From: Aurantiacibacter atlanticus
GTDB lineage: Bacteria; Pseudomonadota; Alphaproteobacteria; Sphingomonadales; Sphingomonadaceae
DNA length: 64,000 bases
Direction: 5' to 3'
NCBI RefSeq assembly: GCF_001077815.2
Contig: NZ_CP011310.1
Location: forward strand, 1,488,001 to 1,552,000
Notes under the pieces: model-generated
What the model was told of the DNA's origin: nothing
What the model saw: only the letters and a program-made list of their open reading frames with translations
Database searches by the model: none
Part shown: positions 9,988 to 17,054 of the stretch, one piece after another
Layout of the letters: each line of letters begins with the position of its first letter
How positions within the stretch are numbered: the first letter of the stretch is position 1
Translations under genes and position numbers: made by a program

Positions 9988-10809
9988 CTATGCGTCTGAC
10001 AGGCGCGTAACGCCAATGCCTGCAGGGCGCGGATCTTCATATTTTGCGTCCATGAAGATAGCCTCTCGCCGCTTGGATCGATAGACAAGACCTTTCGCCT
10101 TGGCTCCGGCGGCGTGATAATAATGTAATTCGCGCGCAATGTCCCGATATTCGCCGCGGGCAATAGCCCGATTAAGCATCGGGCTCTCGTTTTCGCTGAC
10201 ATTGCCTTCGCCTACATTGTAAACGAGATCGGCCAGCGCATCGAATTCATGCTGATAAAGCATTAGATCACCCACCAATCTCCTTACGGCGCGTTCTGCC
10301 TGTCTCAGATCGTTTTCAAGGAGCCTGAGCGCACGTTCAAACGATATCGTATCCCCGACCTTGAGCCTGTCTTCAGGACAGACCAGATGCCCGACGCCAA
10401 CGGTGGGATATCCAGCAACATCTCGATAGACTGTGAGACGAACGCCCTCTTCCTGCGCAAGGGTTTCTTTCATGGCATCGCTTACGCCGATATGTTTTGC
10501 AGGGATGCGCATCTGCGTAGCATCGCGCGTCAATTCCAATGCGAATTCAGGAGGTTGGTGGCCAACTTCTATTGCCCCTGTGCTCAACGCCATGATCGAT
10601 CCCGACATTGCCAAGGCTGTCTTGCGCTTCCTGCCATACTTCATACGCAAAGCTGATGAGGTTTTACAGCGGCGCAATCGCTTTATAAATTCGGTAAGCC
10701 TCTGACGCCGTTTGCGACGCTGGGGAGCAGGCGTTGTAGCAGGGGAAATAATCTTCACGTTTTGTTGGCGAGAATTCGTCGCTTTCGGGGGAGTGTGAAG
10801 TCTGGACAT
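9988..10809 (-). CDS. Lysozyme, GH24 (phage-type muramidase)
   Basis: A 273-residue protein whose second half is a GH24 lysozyme domain. The catalytic E-8-D-5-T arrangement is visible as Glu121, Asp130 and Thr136 in EEGVRLTVYRDVAGYPTVGVGH. The first 60 residues are strongly basic and then comes a weakly hydrophobic stretch (TALAMSGSIMALSTGAI), which may be an anchor or signal-arrest sequence. An internal start near residue 56 (MKYGRKRK) is possible and would give a more usual length. GH24 enzymes cleave N-acetylmuramic acid-GlcNAc bonds; family members are mostly phage endolysins, but no other phage genes are nearby. Probably co-transcribed with the lipoprotein downstream. Confidence 0.85.
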   Translation of the reverse strand: MSRLHTPPKATNSRQQNVKIISPATTPAPQRRKRRQRLTEFIKRLRRCKTSSALRMKYGRKRKTALAMSGSIMALSTGAIEVGHQPPEFALELTRDATQMRIPAKHIGVSDAMKETLAQEEGVRLTVYRDVAGYPTVGVGHLVCPEDRLKVGDTISFERALRLLENDLRQAERAVRRLVGDLMLYQHEFDALADLVYNVGEGNVSENESPMLNRAIARGEYRDIARELHYYHAAGAKAKGLVYRSKRREAIFMDAKYEDPRPAGIGVTRLSDA

Positions 10810-10997
10810 TCTTGGGCATTACTTTCCGGCGATGTTCATCATGTGCTGGTGGTCATTGTCTCAGCGTGCATCGCACTTGATTGTTTCTTTCTATCTCTGT
10901 TTCATTCTAACAACGGGCAAGCGGCGCATTTGGTCCTCACTTCGTCCGATGCAGCGCACGTTCCACGCGCAGGCGACACTATGCGTGCTATTATAAA

Positions 10998-11531
10998 TTA
11001 CTGAAAACTAGTTATTTTTGAATATATAGCGCCATTCTCGGTAAGGCTGCTTTGAAACAGATCAAACCCGCGAACGGGCCAGGGGCCAAGAGACAATGCC
11101 CCATGCTTGGCAAGCCACAGGCCAACCGGCGCGCTTGAATTATTCAGCCTGGCGACAGTGACATGCGGAACAAATTTTCGTGTTTCGGCTGGCAAACCTG
11201 CGCGGCGGCAAGCCATTTCGATGCTATATTTCAGATCCGCCAATTCGGCAGAGTGTTCTACCCGTGCCCAGATCGCCTTGGCACGGCTCCTTGTCTCGAA
11301 ATGTCCCACACCTTCCAGGCGGGTGGTGAAGGGCCTGAAGGAAACGCTCTCCAGTGCTGTCACTACATCGTCAAACGAGTGACGGTCCACTTCTCCGATA
11401 AAGCGCAAGGTAATGTGAAGATTATCCGCGTCCTGCCACCGCGCCCCGTTCACCCCCTCCATCGTGTCGAGCAATGCCTCGCCAATGGGTTCGGGCAGTG
11501 GGAGTGCAATAAAGAGACGGCGCTGGTTCAT
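10998..11531 (-). CDS. thpR: RNA 2',3'-cyclic phosphodiesterase (2'-5' RNA ligase family)
   Basis: A 177-residue member of the 2H phosphoesterase superfamily. Both HxTx catalytic motifs are present: HITL (His39) and HVTV (His123). The N-terminal RLFIALPLPEPIGEAL and the FETRSRAKAIWARV segment match the bacterial ThpR/LigT group, which hydrolyses 2',3'-cyclic phosphodiester ends of RNA. Length is typical. It stands alone on the minus strand, downstream of the broken adhesin gene and separated from it by a terminator hairpin. Confidence 0.93.
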   Translation of the reverse strand: MNQRRLFIALPLPEPIGEALLDTMEGVNGARWQDADNLHITLRFIGEVDRHSFDDVVTALESVSFRPFTTRLEGVGHFETRSRAKAIWARVEHSAELADLKYSIEMACRRAGLPAETRKFVPHVTVARLNNSSAPVGLWLAKHGALSLGPWPVRGFDLFQSSLTENGAIYSKITSFQ

Positions 11532-11683
11532 AATACGCAGGACATGGCTGGTTTAGGCAAAGGTTTCGACCATTTGATCGTGCAAGCTGGCTGCATATCT
11601 GGATCGCTCTTGCTTTGCCAACGGAGCGACAATCAGGAATTTGTGGCTTTGCTGTCCGGAGGCTTTTTCTCAACATGATCAAA

Positions 11684-11716
11684 GGCCGCCACACCTCGGA
11701 TAAGGGTGCGGCGGCC
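11684..11716 (-). terminator. Terminator after the adhesin gene
   Basis: On the minus strand a 12-13 bp GC stem (GGCCGCCGCACCC with GGTGTGGCGGCC) is followed by TTTGATC. It lies about 50 bases after the adhesin stop codon, as expected for its rho-independent terminator. Confidence 0.75.
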
Positions 11717-11769
11717 AATGTCATTTAGTCAGGCGGGCAATCGTGACCGCACTGATGTCTTACTTTTGA

Positions 11770-13865
11770 TCAGAAGCTGAATCCTGCACCAGCGCTGAAG
11801 CCGCCTTTGCCGTGCGTATCCAGCGTTCCGCCAGCCTTGATGACGCCCTGTCCATCGCTGAACGAGGTCGACATGCCAATCGCAAAAGCGGTTTCTCCGC
11901 GATAGTGACCAACTGCTCCGCCAACCATCATGCGGCCCGTTTCCATCGTTTGCGGAATTCCGGCCACAGCCATCGCGCCCGCGGTACCAGCGAAGGCTTC
12001 GTCCCGTAGGTTTTCAAGATCGAACGACATGGCGCTTAAACTGTCACTCAGGATCGAAAAGCGTTGGTCTGTGTAAGTCATGGAATCCGCCAGCACGTCA
12101 CTCAGTCCCGCTTGGAGTTGGCCGAGATTGACAGCGTCATTGGCGAGGGTGCCCGAAGCGACATTGTGCAATTGCACCGCCTGTCCGGAGTTGATGCCGA
12201 CCAGTGTTACATCCTGCGTCACCGTGCCGCCATTGCTGAGCGTGGGAGAATCCGGATCTGAATATTGCACTGCGACCACAGTGCTTCCCTGCAAATTTAG
12301 GCTGACGGCTGTGATATCAGCAGTATTCTGGTCGATATCACTTCTATTCATCGCCACAGCGTCATTTGTCGCCGCCAATTGCGCACCATTAACGGCATCG
12401 GTTGAGCTGGCTGACAACGTTCCCGCCGCCACATTGGTGACACGGACCGGGTCCGGCGTAGCGCCGAAGAAAGCCGCCGTATTTGTCGGGACCGTGCTGG
12501 GGGTGAAGCCATCTGCATCTGAAACGTAACCAACTGGCACATTGTCGACCTGTGCCTGCACCTCTGTGATGAAGGTGGCATTATTGGTCACCTGAGTATC
12601 AAGATTGGCAACGTCGCCCTCAACCGTGGTCACGCGGCCATCCAGCGTGGTGATATCGCCCTCGGTAATTGCCAGTCGCCCGTCGAGAGAAGCAATATCG
12701 CCTTCATTGACAGTGACCCGGCCGTCTATGCTGGCGATATCGCCTTCGTTCACCGTTACACGACCATCCAGATTCGCAATATCGCCCTCATTCACCGTCA
12801 CCCGGTCATCAAGGTCATCGATATTCGCCTGTTGCCCGCCGATCTGTGTTGACAGATTCGAGATGGCGGTGGTGTTGGATGCGATGTTGGTTTCGTTCAC
12901 GCCAACACGCCCGTCCAGATCAGCCACAGCTTCATTGGTGGCGAAAAGCTGCGCGCCATTTACGGCATCGGTAGACGTGGCGGACAAAGCACCGTTCGCC
13001 ACATTCGTGATTGTGGTTCCACCTGCACCGTCCAGGGTGATGGTGTCATATGACGTGCCATCATATTGCACAGCAAAATCCTGCAGGTCAGAAATGTCAG
13101 ATGTATTGGTCGCGACATCGGTCTGAAGGCCGCCAATGGCAGCGCCGTTTGCGTCCACCGCGACATTTGTCGCAGCGAGCTGGTTGCCGGTAACTGCATC
13201 GGTTGAACCGGACGCAACCGTCCCATCGGCAAGGTTTGTAACGGTGGTTCCGCCTGTGCCTGCCAAGGTAACTACGTCTTGCGTAGCGCTGTCATATTGC
13301 ACAGCATCGGCAACCGAAGCATTCACGGAATTGATGGCAGCCTGAACCTGGCCTACAGTGGCCGCATCATTATCGTCGGAACCGGGTGCTACATTCGTGA
13401 TCTGGCGATAAGCGCCTGCCGATCCTACCGAAAATGAGCCCACGGAATCTTGCGTTCCCGAAAGGAAGTTTGCCGTATAGCCAGCTTGCGGTCCACGATC
13501 GGCCAGCGATCCGGCACCCAGTGCAACGCTGTTTGCGGCAGTGACGGAAGCACCTGAGCCTATGGCGATCGCTCCACCTGCGCCTACTGAAGTTGTCGCG
13601 CCATTGCCAAACGCAATGGCATCGATTTCACCCGCCGAAGCAGCAGTACCATCGCCCAAGCCCGTTATCTGATTGCCACCGATTGAAAGGCCGGCAGCAT
13701 TGTTGAGCGCGTAGCCATCTGAAGTCAGATTACAATCGGATGGGCCGACAAGATTGCCGTCGGTATCGATCAATTGCAGTGAAATAGGATCACCCGCCGC
13801 TATACCTGCCAGGATGTCATCGACTTCCAGATCCACATCGGTGATGTTGAGCAAAGGAGGCAAGA
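11770..13865 (-). pseudogene. Trimeric autotransporter adhesin (YadA-like), main part, separated from its start by an IS
   Basis: About 697 codons of a trimeric autotransporter. In order: left-handed YadA-like head repeats (AIAFGNGATTSVGAGGAIAIG, SVALGAGSLADRG), several neck/stalk modules of the type TDAVNGAQLFATN, a coiled-coil stalk of 14-residue repeats, and a C-terminal YadA membrane anchor of about 100 residues (TYTDQRFSILSDSL to GGFSAGAGFSF, ending in Phe). The open frame now begins right at the IS3 insertion with no signal peptide or ribosome-binding site, so it cannot be exported as such. The start and signal peptide are on the other side of the insertion at 16488-16726. Joining the two sides with one AAGA copy gives an uninterrupted 777-codon frame counted from the GTG at 16729 (776 from the preferred ATG). 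No other inactivating mutation is visible. Confidence 0.9.
12600..12812 (-). repeat. Tandem 42-bp repeats encoding the adhesin stalk
   Basis: Five 14-residue units of the form DGRVTVNEGDIANL (variants DDRVTVNEGDIANL, DGRLAITEGDITTL, DGRVTTVEGDVANL) in tandem. Fourteen residues are two heptads, fitting a coiled-coil stalk. At DNA level the units are near-identical in the middle three copies, so copy number could change by slippage or recombination. Confidence 0.85.
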
Positions 13866-13906
13866 TGACGTGACCCCCAGCTTTCCCCCAGCTGGGATTA
13901 GAGCCG
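13866..13906. repeat. IS3-family terminal inverted repeat (OrfB end)
   Basis: Begins TGACGTGACCCCCAGC and contains GGGATTAGAGCC. The first 13 bases are identical to the inverted other end. The target duplication AAGA lies immediately outside at 13862-13865. Confidence 0.93.
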
Positions 13907-14809
13907 GGCGGTTGTTTTGCGCATCAGCGCGGTTGAAGCAATGGGCTGCGTAGCGGAGCCCGTAGGGCGTAGCGAAGCAGGCCATTGCTTATCCAGTTCA
14001 GCGGCGAACGCCGCCGGTGTTGCGTAACCGAGAGACGAGTGTGGTCGCTCCCGATTGTAGTCTTCGACCCAGGCCGCGATCTCGACACGGGCATGGGCCA
14101 TACTCAAGAACAGCGTCTCGTTGAGCAGTTCGTCCCGCATCCGGCCATTGAAGCTCTCGACATAGCCATTCTGCATCGGCCTTCCGGGCGCGATGTAATG
14201 CCACTCCACGCCGACCTCGCCGCACCATGCCAGCACAGCGTTGCTGGTGAGCTCGGTGCCATTGTCGCTGACGATCATGCCTGGCTTGCCGCGCTGTTCG
14301 ATCAGTGCGGTCAGCTCGCGAACGACACGGCGACCAGAGATCGAGGTGTCCGGCACCGCTGCCAGGCACTCCCGGGTCACGTCATCGACCACGTTGAGCA
14401 CCCGGAACCGTCTTCCCGAAGCCATCTGGTCGTGAACAAAGTCCAGGCTCCAGCGCTGGTTCGGCAGCGCCAGAACCGGAGCAGGTGCCCTTGTGCCAAC
14501 AGCACGCCTGCGGCTACGTCGTCGCCTGACCGCCAAGCCTTCCTCACGGTAGAGCCTCTGGGTCTTCTTGCGGTTGATCATGATCCCCTCCCGGCGCAGC
14601 AGGATATGCAGACGGCGATAGCCGAACCGGCGACGCTGGTTGGCCAGCTCGCGCAGCTTCTCACGCAGATCGACGTCATCGTCCCGGGTGGAACGGTAAC
14701 GCACGCTCTTGCGATCAGCATCGATGACACGGCACGCCCGCCGCTCGCTCATCCCATGGCACGCCTGGAGATGAGCAACAGCTTCCCGCTGCGCGGCGGG
14801 CGTCAAAAC
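13898..14809 (-). pseudogene. IS3-family transposase OrfB (DDE integrase part), cut off from OrfA
   Basis: About 303 codons encoding the catalytic half of an IS3/IS407-type transposase. It has the HTH_21-like start ([35 protein letters not shown]), then an rve integrase core with the DDE residues in [24 protein letters not shown] and the [16 protein letters not shown] segment. The open frame runs further upstream to 14962, but that extension is antisense IS1111 sequence and not part of the protein. Joined to OrfA at the IS1111 target site the frame is continuous (see findings), so this half was separated by the nested insertion and is probably not expressed as a functional transposase. Confidence 0.92.
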
Positions 14810-14816
14810 TAATGGG

Positions 14817-14832
14817 ATGACCCGCCCTGTCC
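14817..14832 (+). repeat. IS1111-type subterminal inverted repeat, left
   Basis: ATGACCCGCCCTGTCC, the exact inverted copy of 16143-16158. The similarity continues loosely with TTCCATGCA on this side and ATGCA on the other. Confidence 0.9.
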
Positions 14833-14869
14833 TTCCATGCACATTCGGCGGACTGAGAAGGAGGTAATT

Positions 14870-15922
14870 ATGAGCATACGCAACCAACCAAGAGATGCAG
14901 CCGTCTTCGGCATCGACATTGGCAAAACAGTCTTTCACGTTGTCGGCCTCGATGCGGCCCATGCACCGATCCAGAAGGCGACATTCAGGCGGGAGACGTT
15001 GCTGCAGTTTTTCGAACGCGCGTCGCCGGTTCTGGTCGGGATGGAAGCATGCCCCGGTTCGCAGTGGCTGGCGCGCAAGCTGCTAGGGATGGGGCACACA
15101 GTTAGGATCGTGCCGGCACAATTCGTGAAGCCCTTCGTAAAGTCGAACAAGAACGACATCATCGACGCGGAAGCCATTGCGGAAGCCGTCACTAGGCCGA
15201 CGATGCGCTTCGTAGAGATAAGGACACCGGAGCAGATCGACCTGCAAGCACTCCACCGGGTGCGAGACCGGATGATCGCCCATCGAACGAGGCTGATCAG
15301 CCAGATGCGCGCCTTCTGTCTCGAGTATGGTATCGCGATCCATCAGGGCGCAGGCAAGTTCAAGGCCGAGATACCGCGCGTGCTTGCGGATGAGACCAAC
15401 GAGCTCACCCCTTCGATGCGCCGGATCCTGACGGAGGTTCACGGCGAGATGATGGAACTCGAACAGCGCATCACAGCCATGAACCACGAGATCGAAGCCA
15501 TCGCCGCGCGCAGCGATACCGCACGGCGCCTGATGACTGTGCCGGGCATCGGACCGCTGGCCTCGACCGCTCTGCTGGCGGCGGCAGGGTCGGGACGTCA
15601 GTTCCGCAGGGCACGTGATCTCGCTGCCTGGCTCGGTCTAGTGCCGCGCGAACACTCGACCGGCGGGAAGACTAAGCTGCTTGGCATCAGCAAGCGCGGC
15701 AATAAATACCTGCGAAGGATGATCGTCCATGGTGCTCGATCCTGTGTTACACATCTCGATAGAAGCAGGGACCGCTTGGGCCCATGGCTCGACGGGCTTG
15801 AGAGCAGGATGCACAAGAACAAGGTCACGGTCGCCCTGGCTGCCAAGATCGCTCGCGTTGTCTGGGTGATTCTGACCAAGCCGGGCGCCACCTACGAGCG
15901 GCGCGTTCCAGCGTTCGGCTGA
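14870..15922 (+). CDS. IS110-family (IS1111 subgroup) transposase
   Basis: A 350-residue DEDD transposase. The N-terminal RuvC-like domain begins [17 protein letters not shown] (first acidic residue in DIGK), with [14 protein letters not shown] and [13 protein letters not shown] supplying the further acidic residues. The C-terminal transposase_20 domain has the motif [16 protein letters not shown] and the conserved Ser region [30 protein letters not shown]. The start at 14870 follows a perfect AAGGAGG by six bases. It is full length and intact, so this copy may still be active. IS110-family enzymes use an RNA guide encoded in the element's non-coding end; here the long non-coding end is downstream. 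Confidence 0.95.
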   Translation: MSIRNQPRDAAVFGIDIGKTVFHVVGLDAAHAPIQKATFRRETLLQFFERASPVLVGMEACPGSQWLARKLLGMGHTVRIVPAQFVKPFVKSNKNDIIDAEAIAEAVTRPTMRFVEIRTPEQIDLQALHRVRDRMIAHRTRLISQMRAFCLEYGIAIHQGAGKFKAEIPRVLADETNELTPSMRRILTEVHGEMMELEQRITAMNHEIEAIAARSDTARRLMTVPGIGPLASTALLAAAGSGRQFRRARDLAAWLGLVPREHSTGGKTKLLGISKRGNKYLRRMIVHGARSCVTHLDRSRDRLGPWLDGLESRMHKNKVTVALAAKIARVVWVILTKPGATYERRVPAFG

Positions 15923-16142
15923 ACGGCGCCGCCACCAACTGCGAGGTTCGTAAGAGTGATGACGAGACAGTGGACCAGCGCATCGTAAGCCCCGTCAAAA
16001 AAGCGGGCAGAAAGCCCGAAGCATTTATCTGGGAACGAGGCGCGCGGATCTCATCAAGGCCTGGCCGCAACAGCGGCCCACTCGCGAGAGGCCGGATACA
16101 TTTGTGCAGACTGGCACCGTCAACACCAATCGACCCTTGCAT
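15923..16142 (+). ncRNA. Candidate bridge/seekRNA region of the IS1111-type element
   Basis: About 220 nt between the transposase stop and the right inverted repeat, with no gene. In IS1111-type elements this end is known to encode the targeting RNA. It contains CGTCAAAA at 15993-16000, identical to the bases immediately left of the insertion (14801-14808), followed by a hairpin CGGGC-AGAAA-GCCCG at 16004-16018. This is what a target-guide loop would look like. RNA limits and structure are not determined; only the match and the hairpin are seen directly. Confidence 0.5.
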
Positions 16143-16158
16143 GGACAGGGCGGGTCAT
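16143..16158 (+). repeat. IS1111-type subterminal inverted repeat, right
   Basis: GGACAGGGCGGGTCAT, the exact reverse complement of 14817-14832. It supplies the stop codon that now ends OrfA of the host IS. Confidence 0.9.
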
Positions 16159-16160
16159 AC

Positions 16161-16421
16161 ATTTTTTGCCAGAAGATCCTTCAACGCCGCCTTGTCCAGC
16201 ATCGCATCGGCCAGCAAACGCTTCAGCTTCGCGTTCTCGCTCTCCAGCTCCTTCAGCCGCCGGGCATCGGACACTTCCATCCCGCCATACTTCGACTTCC
16301 AGTTGTAGATCGTCGCTTCAGATACACCGTGCCGACGGGCAAGGTCAGCGGTCTTGGCTCCCGCCTCCGCTTCCTTCAGCACGCCAATGATCTGCTCTTC
16401 TGAAAACCTCGTTCTCTTCAT
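16161..16421 (-). pseudogene. IS3-family transposase OrfA (HTH part), cut off from OrfB
   Basis: 87 codons of the DNA-binding half of the IS3-family transposase. It starts MKRTRFSEEQIIGVLKEAEA, with the helix-turn-helix ARRHGVSEATIYNWKSKYGG and a leucine-zipper-like segment RLKELESENAKLKRLLAD. The current reading frame ends at 16155, where a stop is supplied by the inserted IS1111 repeat. In the uninterrupted element the frame would run on through LLAKNV into [10 protein letters not shown] of OrfB. Confidence 0.92.
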
Positions 16422-16443
16422 CTCGTCCGTCCTTCTGTCAGGG

Positions 16444-16487
16444 CCGGACTCTAATCCAACTTGGAGGAAAATCAGGGGGTCACGTCA
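16444..16487. repeat. IS3-family terminal inverted repeat (OrfA end)
   Basis: Read inwards from 16487 it begins TGACGTGACCCCCTGATT and contains GGATTAGAGTCC. It matches the other end exactly over 13 bases and partly beyond. The target duplication AAGA follows at 16488-16491. Confidence 0.93.
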
Positions 16488-16726
16488 AAGACAACCGATA
16501 CGGATAGCAAGTCGTCAACCAGATTTTCTACGCCGCTGGCAACGGGCACAACGGCCTGGCCGACAATATCTGTGATCGCCGAATTCTGAAGCCGTACGCC
16601 GGTACACACATCGACCACTGGTTGAAGCGCTTGAGCATGGACCGGAGCTGTGAAGGCAGCGCCTTGCAAAGTAGCCAACGCAACGGAAGCGCACAGAGTA
16701 TAGGTAATATTCTTACGAGTTGTCAT
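16488..16726 (-). pseudogene. Trimeric autotransporter adhesin, N-terminal fragment with signal peptide
   Basis: The true start of the adhesin. It begins MTTRKNITYTLCASVALATL and has a signal peptide ending near AFTAPVHAQA, then VVDVCTGVRLQNSAITDIVGQ and DDLLSVSVV, where the IS3 element enters. The ATG at 16726 is preferred over the GTG at 16729 because GGAGAG lies seven bases upstream of it. Transcription and export signals are intact, but the reading frame enters IS sequence and stops at 16472, leaving an exported stump of about 84 residues. The fragment is in frame with 11770-13861 once the insertion is removed. Confidence 0.9.
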
Positions 16727-16957
16727 CACGATTCTCTCCCATTTTTTTTTCGTGGAAGCCCTGTGGTGACAGTGAATAGAAAATTAATTGTAAACGAATT
16801 TCAAAAATCTCGGCGTTATTCGCGGCTTGTGAGAGATACTTGCGAAAGAAACCGATATTCGCTCTAGAGCATTGATTGATTTGTTCTAGCTTTGGGACGC
16901 ACCATGCCTTTCGCCATCCAGCCGACTCGAAGGTCTCCGCTGCCTTTTGACTAGCGC

Positions 16958-16972
16958 GAACATTTCATGAAC
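16958..16972. promoter_or_regulatory. LexA (SOS) box upstream of uvrA
   Basis: GAAC-ATTTCAT-GAAC, i.e. GTTC-N7-GTTC on the other strand, the LexA operator of alphaproteobacteria. It lies 82 bases before the uvrA start, a normal position for repression of uvrA. The rest of the 325-base gap 16730-17054 holds a 10-bp palindrome GCTCTAGAGC at 16861 but no gene. Confidence 0.85.
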
Positions 16973-17054
16973 ATTTAGCCTGTCTCATTCCGGTGTGCGA
17001 TGCCGCACTCTGCTCCTCTGGACTCGCCGCACACTAAACCCCACTTGGATCGCC

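Larger units (their letters stand above)
14810..16160 (+). mobile_element. IS110-family element, IS1111 subgroup, nested in the IS3-family element
   Basis: About 1.35 kb carrying one DEDD transposase gene on the plus strand. Subterminal inverted repeats ATGACCCGCCCTGTCC lie at 14817-14832 and 16143-16158, about 7 and 2 bases from the ends; subterminal repeats and a long 3' non-coding end are features of the IS1111 subgroup. The ends are inferred from the shared AC at 14808-14809 and 16159-16160 and from the fact that joining there restores the IS3 transposase frame. There is no longer target duplication, as expected for IS110-type recombination. The insertion point is the A-rich OrfA/OrfB junction of the host IS. 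Confidence 0.88.
13866..16487 (-). mobile_element. IS3-family element (IS407-type), interrupted by an IS1111-type element
   Basis: The ends are clear: TGACGTGACCCCC at 13866 and its exact inverted copy ending at 16487, each continuing into a weaker repeat with GGATTAGAG. A 4-bp direct repeat AAGA flanks it (13862-13865 and 16488-16491), the duplication size known for the IS407 group. It carries OrfA (16161-16421) and OrfB (13898-14809) on the minus strand, split by the nested element 14810-16160. Without the nested element it would be about 1.27 kb, normal for the group. It sits inside codon 81 of the adhesin (counted from the GTG at 16729). Confidence 0.95.

Noticed and set aside
12600..12812. 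Possible CRISPR-like array from regular repeats
   Set aside because: Repeats are directly adjacent, in frame and encode a coiled-coil stalk; there are no spacers.
14810..14962. N-terminal extension of the IS3 OrfB frame to 14962
   Set aside because: These codons are antisense sequence of the nested IS1111-type element, not part of the IS3 transposase.
16861..16870. Palindrome GCTCTAGAGC upstream of uvrA
   Set aside because: Short and without context; the nearby LexA box explains the regulation expected here.
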